In this document: in pieces, positions 1-5,742 of the stretch
How the letters are laid out: the number at the start of each line of letters is the position of its first letter
Numbering within the stretch: the first letter of the stretch is position 1
NCBI GenBank assembly: GCA_031119195.1
Contig: JAVHYG010000028.1
Coordinates: 1 to 14,866, forward strand
Origin: Rickettsiella sp.
GTDB lineage: Bacteria; Pseudomonadota; Gammaproteobacteria; Diplorickettsiales; Diplorickettsiaceae
Length of the DNA stretch: 14,866 bases
Direction: 5' to 3'
Translations under genes and position numbers: made by a program
The notes under the pieces: generated by a model
Databases searched by the model: none
What the model saw: only the letters and a program-made list of their open reading frames with translations
What the model was told of the DNA's origin: nothing

Positions 1-1
1 A

Positions 2-277
2 CTAATTTCCAGCTTCAAGCTCATTGGCTAATCGTCCCAACATTTTTTTAAAAAATTCTTCAGATTTCTTTTTATCAAGATATCCGCCTTTTTCGGCAAG
101 TTTAACTTTTTCAATAAGTAGCAGTTCGTCTAAGTGTTTTAAATGAAGATACTCTTTATAATCCAACAAGGTGGCAAGTTCTTTACCCGAACGTTCAATA
201 ATGACGTCCTCTCCTCGCTGGACTATATCTAAAAAGTGACCAAAATGTGTTTTAATTTCTGTAGCTGTCGCCTTCAT
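2..277 (-). CDS. Phd/YefM-family antitoxin (prevent-host-death type)
   Basis: This 91-residue protein has the N-terminal layout of Phd/YefM antitoxins: an ATEIKTHFGHFLDIVQRGEDVIIERSGKE-like stretch (given here only in part: residues 4-32) with the typical T-E-x-K start, F-G-x-F/L-L-D, and V-I-I-E-R-x-G-K strand, followed by a charged C-terminal half that in the family wraps the toxin. Such proteins dimerise, bind DNA at their own promoter and neutralise a RelE- or Doc-like toxin encoded next to them. The stop lies at the very edge of the window, so a toxin gene, if present, would start just outside it; I cannot see it. The ATG at 277 is the only standard start; its Shine-Dalgarno is weak (AAGAGG at 301-306 is 23 nt away). 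A strong promoter with a palindrome over the -10 box lies directly upstream, as expected for autoregulation. Family assignment is fairly sure; pairing is inferred. Confidence 0.8.
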   Translation of the reverse strand: MKATATEIKTHFGHFLDIVQRGEDVIIERSGKELATLLDYKEYLHLKHLDELLLIEKVKLAEKGGYLDKKKSEEFFKKMLGRLANELEAGN

Positions 278-323
278 AAAATAATCGTTTTGTATAAACG
301 CCTCTTAATGATTAATTAGTTCA

Positions 324-352
324 ATTATATATAAATTGGTTGAATTGGTCAA
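324..352 (-). promoter_or_regulatory. Sigma-70 promoter of the antitoxin gene, with overlapping palindrome
   Basis: On the minus strand TTGACC (347-352) is separated by exactly 17 nt from a perfect TATAAT (324-329). The palindrome CAATT-ATATATA-AATTG (322-338) covers the -10 box, and AATTGGT occurs twice, 9 bp apart (334-340 and 343-349), between the boxes. This is the layout expected of an autoregulated toxin-antitoxin promoter. The boxes are seen directly; the operator role is inferred. Confidence 0.75.
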
Positions 353-356
353 TACA

Positions 357-837
357 TTAACCATGTACCACCTCGTCTTTCCAATAATCGGCTTCATCTT
401 CGTGAGAGAAATACTTGGCATTAAACGCTTGTTTGTCTTCTTCTTTTTCTAAGGCGTTATCAATGCAATAGGCGACTTGTGCGTCATATTGCCTACTTCC
501 TTCAATTACAATTCGAGTAAGATACTGATAAAGCTTTTGTAAGCTAGCGAGAGAGCCTTTCTTCTCAAAAACATTGGCTAATATTTGATTGAAACCGTCA
601 TAGTCAGCATCAATCGCTAAGGTTTTATTTTCACGAAGTGCTGCAATACCTAATGCCCAACGCATGGATTTCATTGAGTTCGTTGTAACAAGAGACACCT
701 TGATCAGATACGGCTTGTTGAATAAGACCATCAAAATCATCAAAGACAGGTTCTTTTTTAGGATCAGGCATAATCCATTTAGCATTACTAGAATCAACAG
801 CTTTGCCAAGTTCTATATGTGGTACTGGATTAGCCAT
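357..837 (-). pseudogene. Frameshifted gene of unknown function
   Basis: Two overlapping minus-strand frames make up one gene. The first starts with an ATG at 837 (MANPVPHIELGK) and runs to a stop at 631. The second, in another frame, carries on from about 650 (around ALGIAALRENK) to a stop at 357. The span of 481 nt is one base more than a multiple of three, which fits a single-base insertion somewhere around 640-665. A repaired product would be about 159 residues, acidic in the middle (DPKKEPVFDDFDG) and charged helical afterwards, with no signal peptide or membrane segment. I do not recognise the family. The ATG overlaps the end of the upstream gene by 8 nt, so the two were probably translationally coupled. 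Either the gene is dead or the frameshift is a sequencing error. Confidence 0.6.
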
Positions 838-1282
838 GAGCCACCTCCTGACTTTCTCCCTTCTTTTTGTTAAGTACCTTTGCTAATTCTTTATCATAAA
901 GCTCAAAACCATCGTAGGAATTGAGCTCATCAGCGGCGTTTAGTAGCATGTGCTTTAATTTCGTAAGGTCACGGTCTACTTCTCTAAGCAAGCTTTCTCC
1001 TCGCAATTGCCTCACATTCAAGCTAAGCAGGGGAAGATAAGGATTTTCACCAGCGTCTATAGCACTATGCGCTTCTTCAATATTTATTTGGAATGATTCT
1101 AAAAACATCTCTAAGCTTTTCGTTAAATCATCCAACGGAAGACCCGATTTAGCATTTAGAAATGTATTTAAATCTTCAATTAAATTCTTGATGAGTTCTG
1201 ATATTTGGTAGCACTCTGATAGATAGTCGCTGGCAGGTTGTCTTAGACAGACGAATTGATTTAAACTGACGCTTGCGGTCAT
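830..1282 (-). CDS. Hypothetical alpha-helical protein
   Basis: An intact frame of 150 residues starts at an ATG preceded by a good Shine-Dalgarno, CAGGAG (complement of 1289-1294), 6 nt upstream. The sequence is mostly predicted helix: the stretch from about residue 25 to 125 shows leucine/isoleucine spacing typical of helical bundles (SELIKNLIEDLNTFL, then SLEMFLESFQINIEEAH, then DRDLTKLKHMLLNAADEL). There is no signal peptide and no membrane segment. The C-terminus is lysine/glutamate rich and ends in EVAHG; the next gene ends in the very similar VVHG. It overlaps the start of the frameshifted gene by 8 nt, forming a two-gene unit with a shared promoter. I do not recognise the family and assign no function. 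Its position among an antitoxin, a partition-like protein and mobile relics suggests an accessory or plasmid-derived origin. Confidence 0.65.
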   Translation of the reverse strand: MTASVSLNQFVCLRQPASDYLSECYQISELIKNLIEDLNTFLNAKSGLPLDDLTKSLEMFLESFQINIEEAHSAIDAGENPYLPLLSLNVRQLRGESLLREVDRDLTKLKHMLLNAADELNSYDGFELYDKELAKVLNKKKGESQEVAHG

Positions 1283-1322
1283 AACTGGCTCCTGAGATTA
1301 GTTAAGGTTGCTGGTTGTGTTT

Positions 1323-1352
1323 GTCCCTAAGGTCTTGACCACCTTGGGGGAC
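1323..1352. other. GC-rich hairpin in the 5' leader
   Basis: GTCCC (1323-1327) pairs with GGGAC (1348-1352) and AAGGT (1329-1333) with ACCTT (1341-1345), around a 7-nt loop CTTGACC, with a small internal bulge. It lies between the promoter at 1372-1400 and the ATG at 1282, so it would be in the untranslated leader of the minus-strand transcript. There is no clean T-run on either side, so a simple intrinsic terminator is unlikely; attenuation or RNA stability are possible roles. Confidence 0.45.
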
Positions 1353-1371
1353 GCATCTTTATTTCAAAAAT

Positions 1372-1400
1372 ACTATACCATGGTTACATGGTCATAGCAA
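1372..1400 (-). promoter_or_regulatory. Sigma-70 promoter with an operator-like palindrome filling the spacer
   Basis: On the minus strand TTGCTA (1395-1400) and TATAGT (1372-1377) are separated by exactly 17 nt. The spacer contains the perfect 6-bp-arm palindrome ACCATG-TAAC-CATGGT (1377-1392). A repressor bound there would block RNA polymerase. A wider 9-bp inverted repeat, AAGGTTGCT (1304-1312) and AGCAACCTT (1396-1404), encloses the promoter. It would drive the two-gene unit ending at 357. The likeliest local DNA-binding protein is the ribbon-helix-helix protein encoded divergently at 1476; that link is inference. Confidence 0.6.
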
Positions 1401-1475
1401 CCTTGTTTTCCTGTTTCCAGTAAATCTTGGTTATGTTAATATAAAATTACATTTCTAGTATCTGAACATTTTAGA

Positions 1476-1643
1476 ATGCCTATCAAGAAACTTACAAACC
1501 CTGCAAAGAAAAAGCGATTCAATATGAATATTGAAACTTCTGACGAACTTAGAAAAGCTTTTAAGGCAAAAGTGGTAATGAATGGAAAAACTGTAAAAGA
1601 TGTTATTGAAGAGTTTATGAAAGAATATATTAAAAAACATTGA
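1476..1643 (+). CDS. Small ribbon-helix-helix DNA-binding protein (ParG/CopG-like)
   Basis: A 55-residue protein with a lysine-rich, probably disordered N-terminus (MPIKKLTNPAKKKRF) followed by a short beta strand (RFNMNIE, about residues 14-20) and two helices (SDELRKAFKAKVVMNGK, then TVKDVIEEFMKEYIKKH). This strand-helix-helix order with a basic tail is that of ParG/CopG-type ribbon-helix-helix proteins, which bind short palindromes as dimers and serve as plasmid partition centromere binders or autorepressors. No ParA-like ATPase gene lies beside it here, so it is either an orphan partition relic or a local repressor. It is divergent from the gene starting at 1282, whose promoter holds a palindrome 84-99 bp upstream of this ATG. 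The Shine-Dalgarno is weak. Coding status is supported by the coherent fold pattern and stop placement; the exact role is inferred. Confidence 0.75.
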   Translation: MPIKKLTNPAKKKRFNMNIETSDELRKAFKAKVVMNGKTVKDVIEEFMKEYIKKH

Positions 1644-1757
1644 TATTAGCCATTCAAAGCTAGTTAATTTTCAAATATCCTTCATTTATAGCATATTTTT
1701 TATTTCTTAGCTCGACTAGAATTTGCTTATTTAAAGCCTATAAGGAAAATAAATAGA

Positions 1758-2657
1758 ATGAGCACACCTACTCCACACGATGCTATATTTAGAAAGTTCT
1801 TTAGTGACATTTCAGTAGTTAATACTTTCTTTCAAGCTTATTTACCTGAAAAAATTAAGGAAAGATGCGATTTTTCTACACTTAAGATCGAACCCGGTTC
1901 CTTTATTGACGATGATTTAAGCCAACATCATTCGGACATTTTATATTCCTTGAAAATAGATGGGCACAAAGGTTACGTTTACATTAATGTCGAACATCAA
2001 AGTACGCCTCAGGAATTGATGCCTATTCGTATGTTCCGCTATAAATTAGGTATCATAAAACAGCACCTTGGCCAAGGTTATAAAAAAGCACCCGCAGTTA
2101 TTCCCATCCTTTTTTATCATGGAAAAAGTCCATACCCCTATAGTTTAAGGCTTATTGATTGCTTTGAGGATAAAGAATTTGCACAAGAACACTTCTTTGG
2201 TGACCCTTTGATGGTAGATTTAAATCTAAAGTCAGACGACGAATTTTATAAACATAAAAAGCTTGGCCTTTTAGAACTAGTTCAAAAACATATTTTTAAA
2301 AGGGACCTGGACAACATTGTCGGAGAACTGGTTAAGCTTGTTGAATCTACGCAACCTGAACATGATTTGTTCAATGGATTGGTATATTATATGTTATTAA
2401 TAGGTCAAACGCGTAACGTCAACAGGGTTATTGAGAAGCTTAGAACTATCGAAAATTACGAAGAGGATGTTATGAACGCAGCACAGCAACTCCAACAGCA
2501 AGGCCTACAGCAAGGCCTACAGCAGGGCCTACAGCAGGGCCAACACAAGGAAGATTTAATTATTGCTAAGAGAATGCTAGCACGGGGCTATGGCCGAGAA
2601 GAAATTAAAAAAATCACGCATCTTTCTGACCAAGATTTACTCAATCTTGAAGACTAA
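1758..2657 (+). CDS. Rpn family recombination-promoting nuclease / putative transposase (PD-(D/E)XK)
   Basis: This 299-residue protein matches the Rpn (transposase_31) family: the N-terminal PHDAIFRKFFSD motif, then S-D-I-L-Y-S-L (D60), the strand G-Y-V-Y-I-N-V-E-H-Q-S (E79, Q81), and P-I-R-M-F-R-Y. D60 and E79-x-Q81 form a PD-(D/E)XK-type metal-binding core in which the last lysine is replaced by glutamine. Rpn proteins are DNA endonucleases linked to recA-independent recombination and, in recent work on E. coli, to phage defence. After about residue 190 comes a helical region, then a glutamine-rich repeat (LQQG units, residues 247-262), then a C-terminal segment with M-L-A-R-G-Y-G-R-E-E-I typical of the family tail. 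The Shine-Dalgarno AAGGA is at 1742-1746. The gene seems intact and complete. A strong internal start at M239 is described separately. Confidence in the family is high. Confidence 0.9.
   Translation: MSTPTPHDAIFRKFFSDISVVNTFFQAYLPEKIKERCDFSTLKIEPGSFIDDDLSQHHSDILYSLKIDGHKGYVYINVEHQSTPQELMPIRMFRYKLGIIKQHLGQGYKKAPAVIPILFYHGKSPYPYSLRLIDCFEDKEFAQEHFFGDPLMVDLNLKSDDEFYKHKKLGLLELVQKHIFKRDLDNIVGELVKLVESTQPEHDLFNGLVYYMLLIGQTRNVNRVIEKLRTIENYEEDVMNAAQQLQQQGLQQGLQQGLQQGQHKEDLIIAKRMLARGYGREEIKKITHLSDQDLLNLED
2472..2657 (+). CDS. Candidate intragenic small protein (RpnS-like) inside the Rpn gene
   Basis: In the same frame as the nuclease, an ATG at 2472 (M239 of the long protein) is preceded by GAAGAGG (2460-2466) with a 5-nt spacer, a better ribosome binding site than that of the full-length gene. 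Translation from here would give a 61-residue protein made of the glutamine/leucine/glycine repeats and the C-terminal helical tail, without the nuclease domain. In E. coli, some Rpn genes make such a short C-terminal form from an internal start, and it holds the toxic full-length protein in check. The sequence signal is seen directly; expression and function are inferred by analogy. Confidence 0.45.
   Translation: MNAAQQLQQQGLQQGLQQGLQQGQHKEDLIIAKRMLARGYGREEIKKITHLSDQDLLNLED
2496..2543 (+). repeat. 12-bp tandem repeat, four units, in frame
   Basis: Four consecutive 12-bp units: CAGCAAGGCCTA twice, CAGCAGGGCCTA, then CAGCAGGGCCAA. They encode repeated Q-Q-G-L. Because the unit is a multiple of three, slippage would change protein length without breaking the frame. 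Repeat gain or loss would affect both the long nuclease and the candidate short form. Confidence 0.9.
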
Positions 2658-2680
2658 CTAAAATTAACAAGGATGTAAGT

Positions 2681-2772
2681 ATGCGTTATTCTCTAAACCC
2701 TGAGCTAAACGCGATACTTGCAATATTAAAAACTATACAGGCGTTGAAGAGAAGGATTTATTAAAAAAGTGA
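2681..2772 (+). pseudogene. Possible fragment of a small gene behind the Rpn gene
   Basis: AAGGA (2669-2673) lies 7 nt before an ATG at 2681 that opens a 27-codon frame (MRYSLNPELNAILAIL...) ending at 2764. A second frame across the same DNA reads ...IKNYTGVEEKDLLKK and stops at 2772, which looks more protein-like at its end. A single frameshift around 2705-2720 would join the two into a roughly 30-residue product. I do not recognise it; it may be chance. Confidence 0.2.
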
Positions 2773-2791
2773 TGTACCAGTTTTGTACCAG
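2773..2791 (+). repeat. Direct repeat TGTACCAG x2 with 3-nt spacer
   Basis: TGTACCAG at 2773-2780 is repeated exactly at 2784-2791, an 11-bp period. Short, helically phased direct repeats like this next to a tRNA gene are typical of arm-type integrase binding sites; here no integrase gene is present in the window. The repeat is seen directly, the role is inferred. Confidence 0.55.
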
Positions 2792-2892
2792 GCTAAAACT
2801 GAATGTGAAAAAATTGTAGTAGTTTTTAGTAGCTTGTTTAAGTTGCAAAGTATCACAAGTGTTTGATTATTAATGATTTTTTATTATGTATA

Positions 2893-2936
<44 letters not shown>

Positions 2937-2949
2937 TTAAGGGAGGTAG

Positions 2950-2978
2950 ATTGTAATCAATTTATAAAAACTTAGCAA
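2950..2978 (-). promoter_or_regulatory. Sigma-70 promoter of the truncated tRNA
   Basis: TTGCTA (2973-2978) and TACAAT (2950-2955) on the minus strand are spaced by exactly 17 nt. Transcription would start about 8 nt before the GGGCCC end of the tRNA half, the usual short leader of stable RNA genes. The 10-bp perfect palindrome CCCTTAAGGG (2934-2943) sits between the -10 box and the tRNA start. Confidence 0.55.
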
Positions 2979-3096
2979 TTTCATTTAATTATCTCTTATT
3001 TTTCATTGACTTATAATCTAATCTCGTTCTCTAATGCGCTATTGTGTGTAAATAATATTAAGTACTTACTATCTTAATTTGACCCCGTATGTTTTC

Positions 3097-3115
3097 TTGC
3101 GGGACTTTTGCGGGA
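3097..3115 (+). repeat. Direct repeat TTGCGGGA x2 with 3-nt spacer
   Basis: TTGCGGGA at 3097-3104 recurs at 3108-3115, with the same 8-3-8 layout and 11-bp period as the pair at 2773-2791 on the other side of the tRNA half. It could be a second arm-type integrase site. No integrase gene is visible. Confidence 0.55.
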
Positions 3116-3138
3116 GCTAGTAATTTTTTTGCTTAACA

Positions 3139-3189
3139 AGTGAGTTGCTCTGCTCACTAAAAATTTTGGCCTTCGTGTCCCCAAAATTT
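3139..3189. repeat. Two adjacent hairpins between the tRNA relic and the transposase relic
   Basis: AGTGAG (3139-3144) and CTCACT (3153-3158) form a 6-bp stem with an 8-nt loop; directly after it AAATTTTGG (3161-3169) and CCAAAATTT (3181-3189) form a perfect 9-bp stem with an 11-nt loop. Neither is followed by a clean T-run. They may be the end of a mobile element or a dispersed palindromic repeat; the pairing is seen directly, the identity is not known. Confidence 0.5.
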
Positions 3190-3210
3190 GTTCGCATGAC
3201 GCGACTGAAA

Positions 3211-3449
3211 TTAAGCCGCGTTCCCCTTTAATACCTTACTATGGCTTCCATTATAGGAATTTAATTTTCCCACTTCGTTCATGTTTTCATAGCCCAGATA
3301 GTTGCTTAATTCAGCATTCAGCGATTTTTATAACACTGCTTTCATCAGCTGCTTAAATATCCCTTCTGGAACAAATAAATCGTCTTGTTACAGTTCTTAG
3401 CCAATTCAGTTATTAAATTTTCATTGAATACACTTTGTTTCTTAGTCAT
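3211..3449 (-). pseudogene. IS256-family transposase, N-terminal relic
   Basis: On the minus strand an ATG at 3449, with GAGAAG upstream, opens MTKKQSVFNENLITELAKNC, the usual start of IS256 (Mutator-type) transposases. A frameshift near 3390 is followed, in the next frame, by DDLFVPEGIFKQLMKAVL, an in-frame stop, and then KSLNAELSNYLGYENMNEVG and SYNGSHSKVLKGN, matching the family pattern L-N-A-E-L-x-x-x-L-G-Y-E and G-x-S-x-K-x-L-K-G. The similarity ends there: the DDE catalytic domain, normally some 300 further residues, is absent. With a frameshift, an internal stop and a missing C-terminus this is an old, dead insertion. The family was recognised from these motifs by eye. Confidence 0.8.
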
Positions 3450-3661
3450 AGTTAATCTTCTCAAGTTATTATTTTTTATGATTAATTCTACAACTAGTTA
3501 CACAACTTAGTTTACAGATTGAATTATTTTAGACGATGCATATTTACACATTGGTGTAGATCAATTCTATGAGAATTAATATGACTTTTAATTTACCGAA
3601 TAGTAACTTAGCATCATTTCTCACTCGCTATTTTGTTATAAAGAGTATATATGGCTAAATA

Positions 3662-5638
3662 TTATTGCTCTTGAGGAAGAAAGCTACGCAAAGGTTCTGC
3701 GCGTGTAGGGTGGCGTAATTTACGTAGTGCCTTTGCTTCAATTTGTCGGATACGTTCGCGGGTAACATCGAATTGTTTGCCCACTTCTTCTAAGGTATGA
3801 TCGGTATTCATGTCGATACCAAAGCGCATCCGCAATACTTTAGCTTCACGCGGTGTAAGCGTTGCAAGAACTTCGTTTACGTTTTCTCGCAAACCTTCAA
3901 TTGTAGCGGCATCGATCGGTGATAATGCGGTGGTATCTTCAATGAAGTCACCTAGATGTGATTCACCGTCTTCTTCTCCAATAGGTGTTTCCATTGAGAT
4001 AGGTTCTTTGGCAATTTTAAGAATTTTTCGAACTTTATCTACAGATAATCCCATTTTTTCACTAAGTTCTTCAGGCGAAGCTTCTTTACCTGTCGCTTGT
4101 AGCATTTGACGTGCGATACGATTGAGTTTATTGATAGTTTCAATCATATGAACCGGAATACGGATAGTACGTGCCTGATCGGCAATGGAACGTGTGATCG
4201 CTTGACGTATCCACCAGGTTGCATAAGTTGAAAATTTATAGCCGCGACGATATTCAAATTTATCGACCGCTTTCATTAAACCAATGTTTCCCTCCTGTAT
4301 TAAATCGAGAAATTGTAAACCACGGTTCGTGTATTTTTTCGCAATCGAAATAACAAGACGGAGATTAGCTTCAACCATTTCTTTTTTAGCACGTCGTGCT
4401 TTAAATTCTCCTGCAGACATTTGACGATTAATTTCTTTTATTTCCAAGATTGTCATGCCAACCGATTTTTCTAAATCCCGTAATTTATTTTGTGCAGCAA
4501 TAATAGGAGCTTGTACTTTCTTTAATGCTATGGCATAGCTTTTTTTTGATGAAATATGCTTTTTAAGCCACTGCTCATTGGTTTCATTTTTTGGAAACGA
4601 GGCAATGAAAACTTGGCGCGGCATTTTGGCATTATTAACACATAAACGCATGATACTTCGTTCCTGAGCACGAATTTCTTCTAAAGAAGAACTCAGTTTT
4701 CGTGTTAATTTATCGAGTTGGCGGGGTATCAGCTTAAATTTGGTAAAGACATCAGAAAGTAATGATGCTTGTTTTAATGTTTTTTTATCATGCCGACCAT
4801 ATTTAGTTTGTGTTACTAAAAAAGTTTCATAGAGTGTTTTTAATTCAGCAAATCGAGCATGAGCAAGTTCGGGATCAGGGCCGCTATCGTTATCCAGTTC
4901 ATTAAATCCTTCATCATCAGCGCTTGAATTTTTTGATTTTGAGTCTTCACTATCATCGTCGGAGTCTTTATCTTCTCTTTCAATCGTTGACTGCGCAAAT
5001 TTGCTACTTACTCCTCCTTCTTCCTCTTCTTCTTCCCCTATTCCTTCATCTTCATCACTTGTTTCAAGATTAATCTTTGGGGTTGTATTTTCTAAAGGAA
5101 TAGAAAGCTCTTCAAGATCAAAAAATCCACTAATAATATCGTTTAAACGAATTTCTTGTTCCTCATAACGTGTATATTCATTGAGTATATCTGCAATATT
5201 TCTGGGATAACGGGCAAGAGCGACAAGGATGGCCTGAAGACCTTCTTCAATACGTTTAGCAAGCTTGATTTCTCCTTCGCGAGTTAATAATTCAACAGTA
5301 CCCATTTCACGCATATACATACGGACCGGATCCGTTGTTCGACCTAATTCAGCACTTATATTTCCTAGCAAGGTTGTATTTTCAGAGGATGACTCCTCTT
5401 CAGAGGAGCTAGTAGAAGAGGAGAGGAGAGTTTCCATATCCGGTGGTGCTGTGCATACAGAAATACCTAAGCTATTAATCATTGATATAATTTCGTCAAG
5501 CTGAAGCTGGTCTTGCTCGCTTTCAGATACTATATCCTCAAGGAGGTAATCATTGATTTCAGCGTAGGTAACAAATCCTTGTTCTTTGCCATGCTCTATA
5601 AGTGCTCGTAGGCGGGTTTGTTGTTGTTCGAAATCCAT
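3662..5638 (-). CDS. rpoD: RNA polymerase primary sigma factor (sigma-70)
   Basis: This 658-residue protein directs RNA polymerase to housekeeping promoters. Domains in order: region 1.1 (about 5-65), region 1.2 (101-135, DPVRMYMREMGTVELLTREGE), a non-conserved region (about 140-400), region 2 (about 415-490) with F-L-D-L-I-Q-E-G-N-I-G-L-M-K-A-V-D-K-F and the -10 reading segment Y-K-F-S-T-Y-A-T-W-W-I-R-Q-A-I, region 3 (about 500-575) and region 4 (585-650) with the -35 helix-turn-helix V-T-R-E-R-I-R-Q-I-E-A-K-A-L-R-K-L-R. It is longer than the 613-residue E. coli protein because of serine/acidic stretches at 70-90 and 192-256. It stands alone, divergent from folKP, without rpsU or dnaG beside it. 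The ATG has AGAGG 12 nt upstream. Identity is certain. Confidence 0.98.
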   Translation of the reverse strand: MDFEQQQTRLRALIEHGKEQGFVTYAEINDYLLEDIVSESEQDQLQLDEIISMINSLGISVCTAPPDMETLLSSSTSSSEEESSSENTTLLGNISAELGRTTDPVRMYMREMGTVELLTREGEIKLAKRIEEGLQAILVALARYPRNIADILNEYTRYEEQEIRLNDIISGFFDLEELSIPLENTTPKINLETSDEDEGIGEEEEEEGGVSSKFAQSTIEREDKDSDDDSEDSKSKNSSADDEGFNELDNDSGPDPELAHARFAELKTLYETFLVTQTKYGRHDKKTLKQASLLSDVFTKFKLIPRQLDKLTRKLSSSLEEIRAQERSIMRLCVNNAKMPRQVFIASFPKNETNEQWLKKHISSKKSYAIALKKVQAPIIAAQNKLRDLEKSVGMTILEIKEINRQMSAGEFKARRAKKEMVEANLRLVISIAKKYTNRGLQFLDLIQEGNIGLMKAVDKFEYRRGYKFSTYATWWIRQAITRSIADQARTIRIPVHMIETINKLNRIARQMLQATGKEASPEELSEKMGLSVDKVRKILKIAKEPISMETPIGEEDGESHLGDFIEDTTALSPIDAATIEGLRENVNEVLATLTPREAKVLRMRFGIDMNTDHTLEEVGKQFDVTRERIRQIEAKALRKLRHPTRAEPLRSFLPQEQ

Positions 5639-5674
5639 AACTGTGCTTGACCTCTTAGGGAAAGTAATGCTTTT

Positions 5675-5680
5675 ATTATA
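5675..5680 (-). promoter_or_regulatory. Probable -10 box of the rpoD promoter
   Basis: In the 104-bp divergent gap the minus strand carries a perfect TATAAT (complement of 5675-5680), 37 nt before the rpoD ATG. The -35 region is poor: TTTATA (5697-5702) with a 16-nt spacer is the best match. I see no convincing promoter for folKP on the other strand, although TTGACC occurs at 5647-5652. Confidence 0.4.
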
Positions 5681-5742
5681 CCTTATAAGATAAAGCTATA
5701 AACCTTTAGCTAACAAAAGGCAAGTCTTCACCTTAAAAAAAT

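Noticed and set aside
300..365. 19-codon frame starting MVNVLTNS on the minus strand
   Set aside because: It runs through the antitoxin promoter and has no coding features; noted only because its ATG/stop overlap copies that of the gene upstream.
1304..1404. Integron attC site or transposon terminal repeats
   Set aside because: The 9-bp inverted repeat encloses a promoter and operator-like palindrome, and lacks the attC core sites and any flanking target duplication that I can see.
1455..1640. Minus-strand 61-codon reading frame
   Set aside because: It is the antisense of the small ribbon-helix-helix gene, is phenylalanine-rich and has no family pattern.
2496..2543. Short repeats as a CRISPR array
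   Set aside because: Units are contiguous 12-bp tandem repeats with no spacers, and lie in frame inside a protein gene.
3810..4109. Plus-strand reading frames inside rpoD, folKP and gcv genes
   Set aside because: They are shadows of strongly conserved genes on the other strand or in another frame, with low-complexity composition and no recognisable domain.
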